A DNA stretch of 64,000 bases from positions 3,039,501 through 3,103,500 of the forward strand of contig NZ_AP023367.1 of assembly GCF_014218335.1 (NCBI RefSeq), given 5' to 3'. Origin of the DNA: Anaerocolumna cellulosilytica. Its GTDB lineage: Bacteria; Bacillota; Clostridia; Lachnospirales; Lachnospiraceae. A program made the position numbers and the translations under genes. The notes under the pieces are model-generated. The model searched no databases. It worked only from the letters and a program-made list of their open reading frames with translations, and was not told the DNA's origin. Below, in pieces: positions 62,923-64,000 of this stretch; the first letter of the stretch is position 1, and each line of letters opens with the position of its first letter.

Positions 62923-64000
62923 CTATTTGCTCATGAACACGGATGCGTCTCCGGCAAGTTTTGTTAATTTACCATTTTCCATAAATCCCATTTTTTCCAT
63001 CCATTGTTCAAACTCTTTGATAGGTCGAAGTCCAAGGATTTCACGAATCGCAGCTGTTTCGTGGTATCCAGTACACTGATACATAAGCATACAGTCATCA
63101 CCCTGCGGTACACCCATAATATAGTTACATCCTGCACTTGCTAACAGCATTGCCAAATTCTCGATATCATTCTGATCTGCTTTCATATGGTTGGTATAGC
63201 ATGCATCACACCCCATAGGCAATCCAGTTAATTTACCCATAAAATGATCTTCTAAGCCTGCGCGGATTACCTGTTTTGAATCATACAGATATTCCGGCCC
63301 TATGAATCCCACTACGGTATTAACCAGAAATGGCTGATAACGTTTAGCAAAACCATAGCATCTGGCTTCCATAGTAACCTGGTCCCATCCATGATGAGCT
63401 TCTGAAGAAAGCTCAGAGCCTTGTCCTGTTTCAAAATACATTACATTCGGTCCGGTACTGGTACCCTTACTTAACATCATCTTCTGTCCTTCTTCTAACA
63501 TTTTAGCAGTTAGTCCGAAAGCTTCATTACCTTTTTGTGAGCCGGCAATTGATTGAAACATTAAATCAATAGGTGCATTGAATTTATCTGCAGCTTCTGT
63601 CTGTGTTGTAACATGTGCAAGAACACAAACCTGTGTCGGTATTTCCCATTTATTCTTAAATTCATCAAAGCTCTTTAAGATTCTAGCTACGCTTTCTACG
63701 GAATCGTCAACCGGATTTAGACCCAGTACAGCATCACCTACCCCTAAGCTAAAGCCTTCCATAGTAGAAGCAATAATTCCCTTTGGATTATCTGTCGTGT
63801 GGTTTGGCTGTAATCTAGCGGAAAAGGTTCCCGGAAGACCAATAGTTGTATTACAATGAGCTGTTACCCTTATCTTACTTGCTCCGTAGATTAAGTCCAT
63901 ATTGCTCATTACTTTGCAGACTGCTGCAACCATTTCACTGGTAATTCCTCTGGATATACGGCGTATCATTACGCCGTCTGTCTTTGAATCTAATATCCAT
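62923..64000 (-). CDS. eutB: Ethanolamine ammonia-lyase large subunit (5' end outside)
   Basis: About 358 C-terminal residues of the roughly 455-residue catalytic subunit are visible; the frame stays open through base 64000. It binds adenosylcobalamin and starts the radical deamination of ethanolamine. Conserved parts include RISRGITSEMVAAVCKVMSNMDLIYGA, NTTIGLPGTFSARLQPNHTTDNPKGI, MYFETGQGSELSSEAHHGWDQVTMEARCYGFAK and GLPMGCDACYTNHMKADQNDIEN. Upstream regulatory genes such as eutV/eutW or eutA would lie beyond the edge. Confidence 0.97.
   Translation of the reverse strand, partial: WILDSKTDGVMIRRISRGITSEMVAAVCKVMSNMDLIYGASKIRVTAHCNTTIGLPGTFSARLQPNHTTDNPKGIIASTMEGFSLGVGDAVLGLNPVDDSVESVARILKSFDEFKNKWEIPTQVCVLAHVTTQTEAADKFNAPIDLMFQSIAGSQKGNEAFGLTAKMLEEGQKMMLSKGTSTGPNVMYFETGQGSELSSEAHHGWDQVTMEARCYGFAKRYQPFLVNTVVGFIGPEYLYDSKQVIRAGLEDHFMGKLTGLPMGCDACYTNHMKADQNDIENLAMLLASAGCNYIMGVPQGDDCMLMYQCTGYHETAAIREILGLRPIKEFEQWMEKMGFMENGKLTKLAGDASVFMSK

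Noticed and set aside
53892-64000. EutV/EutW-type antiterminator hairpin pairs within the eut operon
   Set aside because: I looked for paired hairpins with an adjoining T run in the gaps and saw none; such sites would be expected upstream of the part visible here.

Overview
The window looks like a chromosomal segment of a spore-forming, AT-rich anaerobic Firmicute of the Lachnospiraceae (Clostridium cluster XIVa). The reasons are the sporulation genes gpr and spoIIP, the hrcA-grpE-dnaK-dnaJ operon under a CIRCE element, the ireB-ruvX-DUF1292 trio, a clostridial-type ethanolamine (eut) microcompartment locus, an intracellular GH51 arabinofuranosidase, and strong AGGAGG ribosome sites with frequent TTG/GTG starts. 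The protein set resembles Lachnoclostridium phytofermentans, but that is recognition from memory, not a search. Only four genes (an araC-type regulator, an HPr-like gene, rpsT and lexA) lie on the + strand. I see no rRNA, tRNA, CRISPR array, prophage or insertion sequence.

Layout. 1-3.4 kb: peptide-type ABC transporter (solute-binding lipoprotein and two ATPases; permeases not seen). 3.6-8.8 kb: an exported SurA-N-like protein, a secreted metzincin-type metalloprotease behind a structured leader, a LytTR regulator, and an ECF sigma / anti-sigma-like / lipoprotein unit. 9.1-12.5 kb: GH51 arabinofuranosidase divergent from an AraC regulator. 12.6-18.3 kb: a five-gene polyamine operon (speD, Arg/Orn/Lys decarboxylase, speE, carboxynorspermidine synthase, nspC) that carries both known routes to spermidine. 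18.6-26.8 kb: U32 protein and trmR (tRNA wobble uridine), an MltG stub, RNase J, fur, DUF1292, ruvX, ireB, mtaB. 27-37 kb: HPr-like gene, then thiI, nifS, rsmE, prmA and the heat-shock operon. 37-46 kb: hemW, lepA, spoIIP, gpr, rpsT, a shortened Y-family polymerase, lexA. 46-52 kb: a tyrosine phosphatase and BY-kinase pair, then rsfS, yqeK, nadD, yhbY, obg. 52-53.4 kb: rplU, prp, rpmA. 53.4-64 kb: eut operon eutB-C-L-(K-like)-E-M-T-pduL-J-(hypothetical)-N-H-Q. It encodes ethanolamine ammonia-lyase, the acetaldehyde and acetyl-CoA/acetyl-phosphate enzymes, cobalamin adenosylation, shell proteins and the transporter; the 5' end of eutB is outside.

The most unusual content lies between the genes. 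Short structured elements recur directly upstream of start codons of unrelated genes, mostly inside operons. Type I (four copies, upstream of speE, nifS, eutL and eutC, about 105 nt each) has three helices whose arms change together between copies; two of them cross, so the element could fold as an H-type pseudoknot. Type II (thiI, the metalloprotease, hemW with three tandem units, eutQ with two tandem units, weakly abfA) is a hairpin followed at once by GGGAG, which acts as the Shine-Dalgarno site. Type III (decarboxylase gene and spoIIP) is a hairpin followed by GGAAAGG. Together they look like portable translation-initiation cassettes or RNA leaders. I do not recognise them as a named family.
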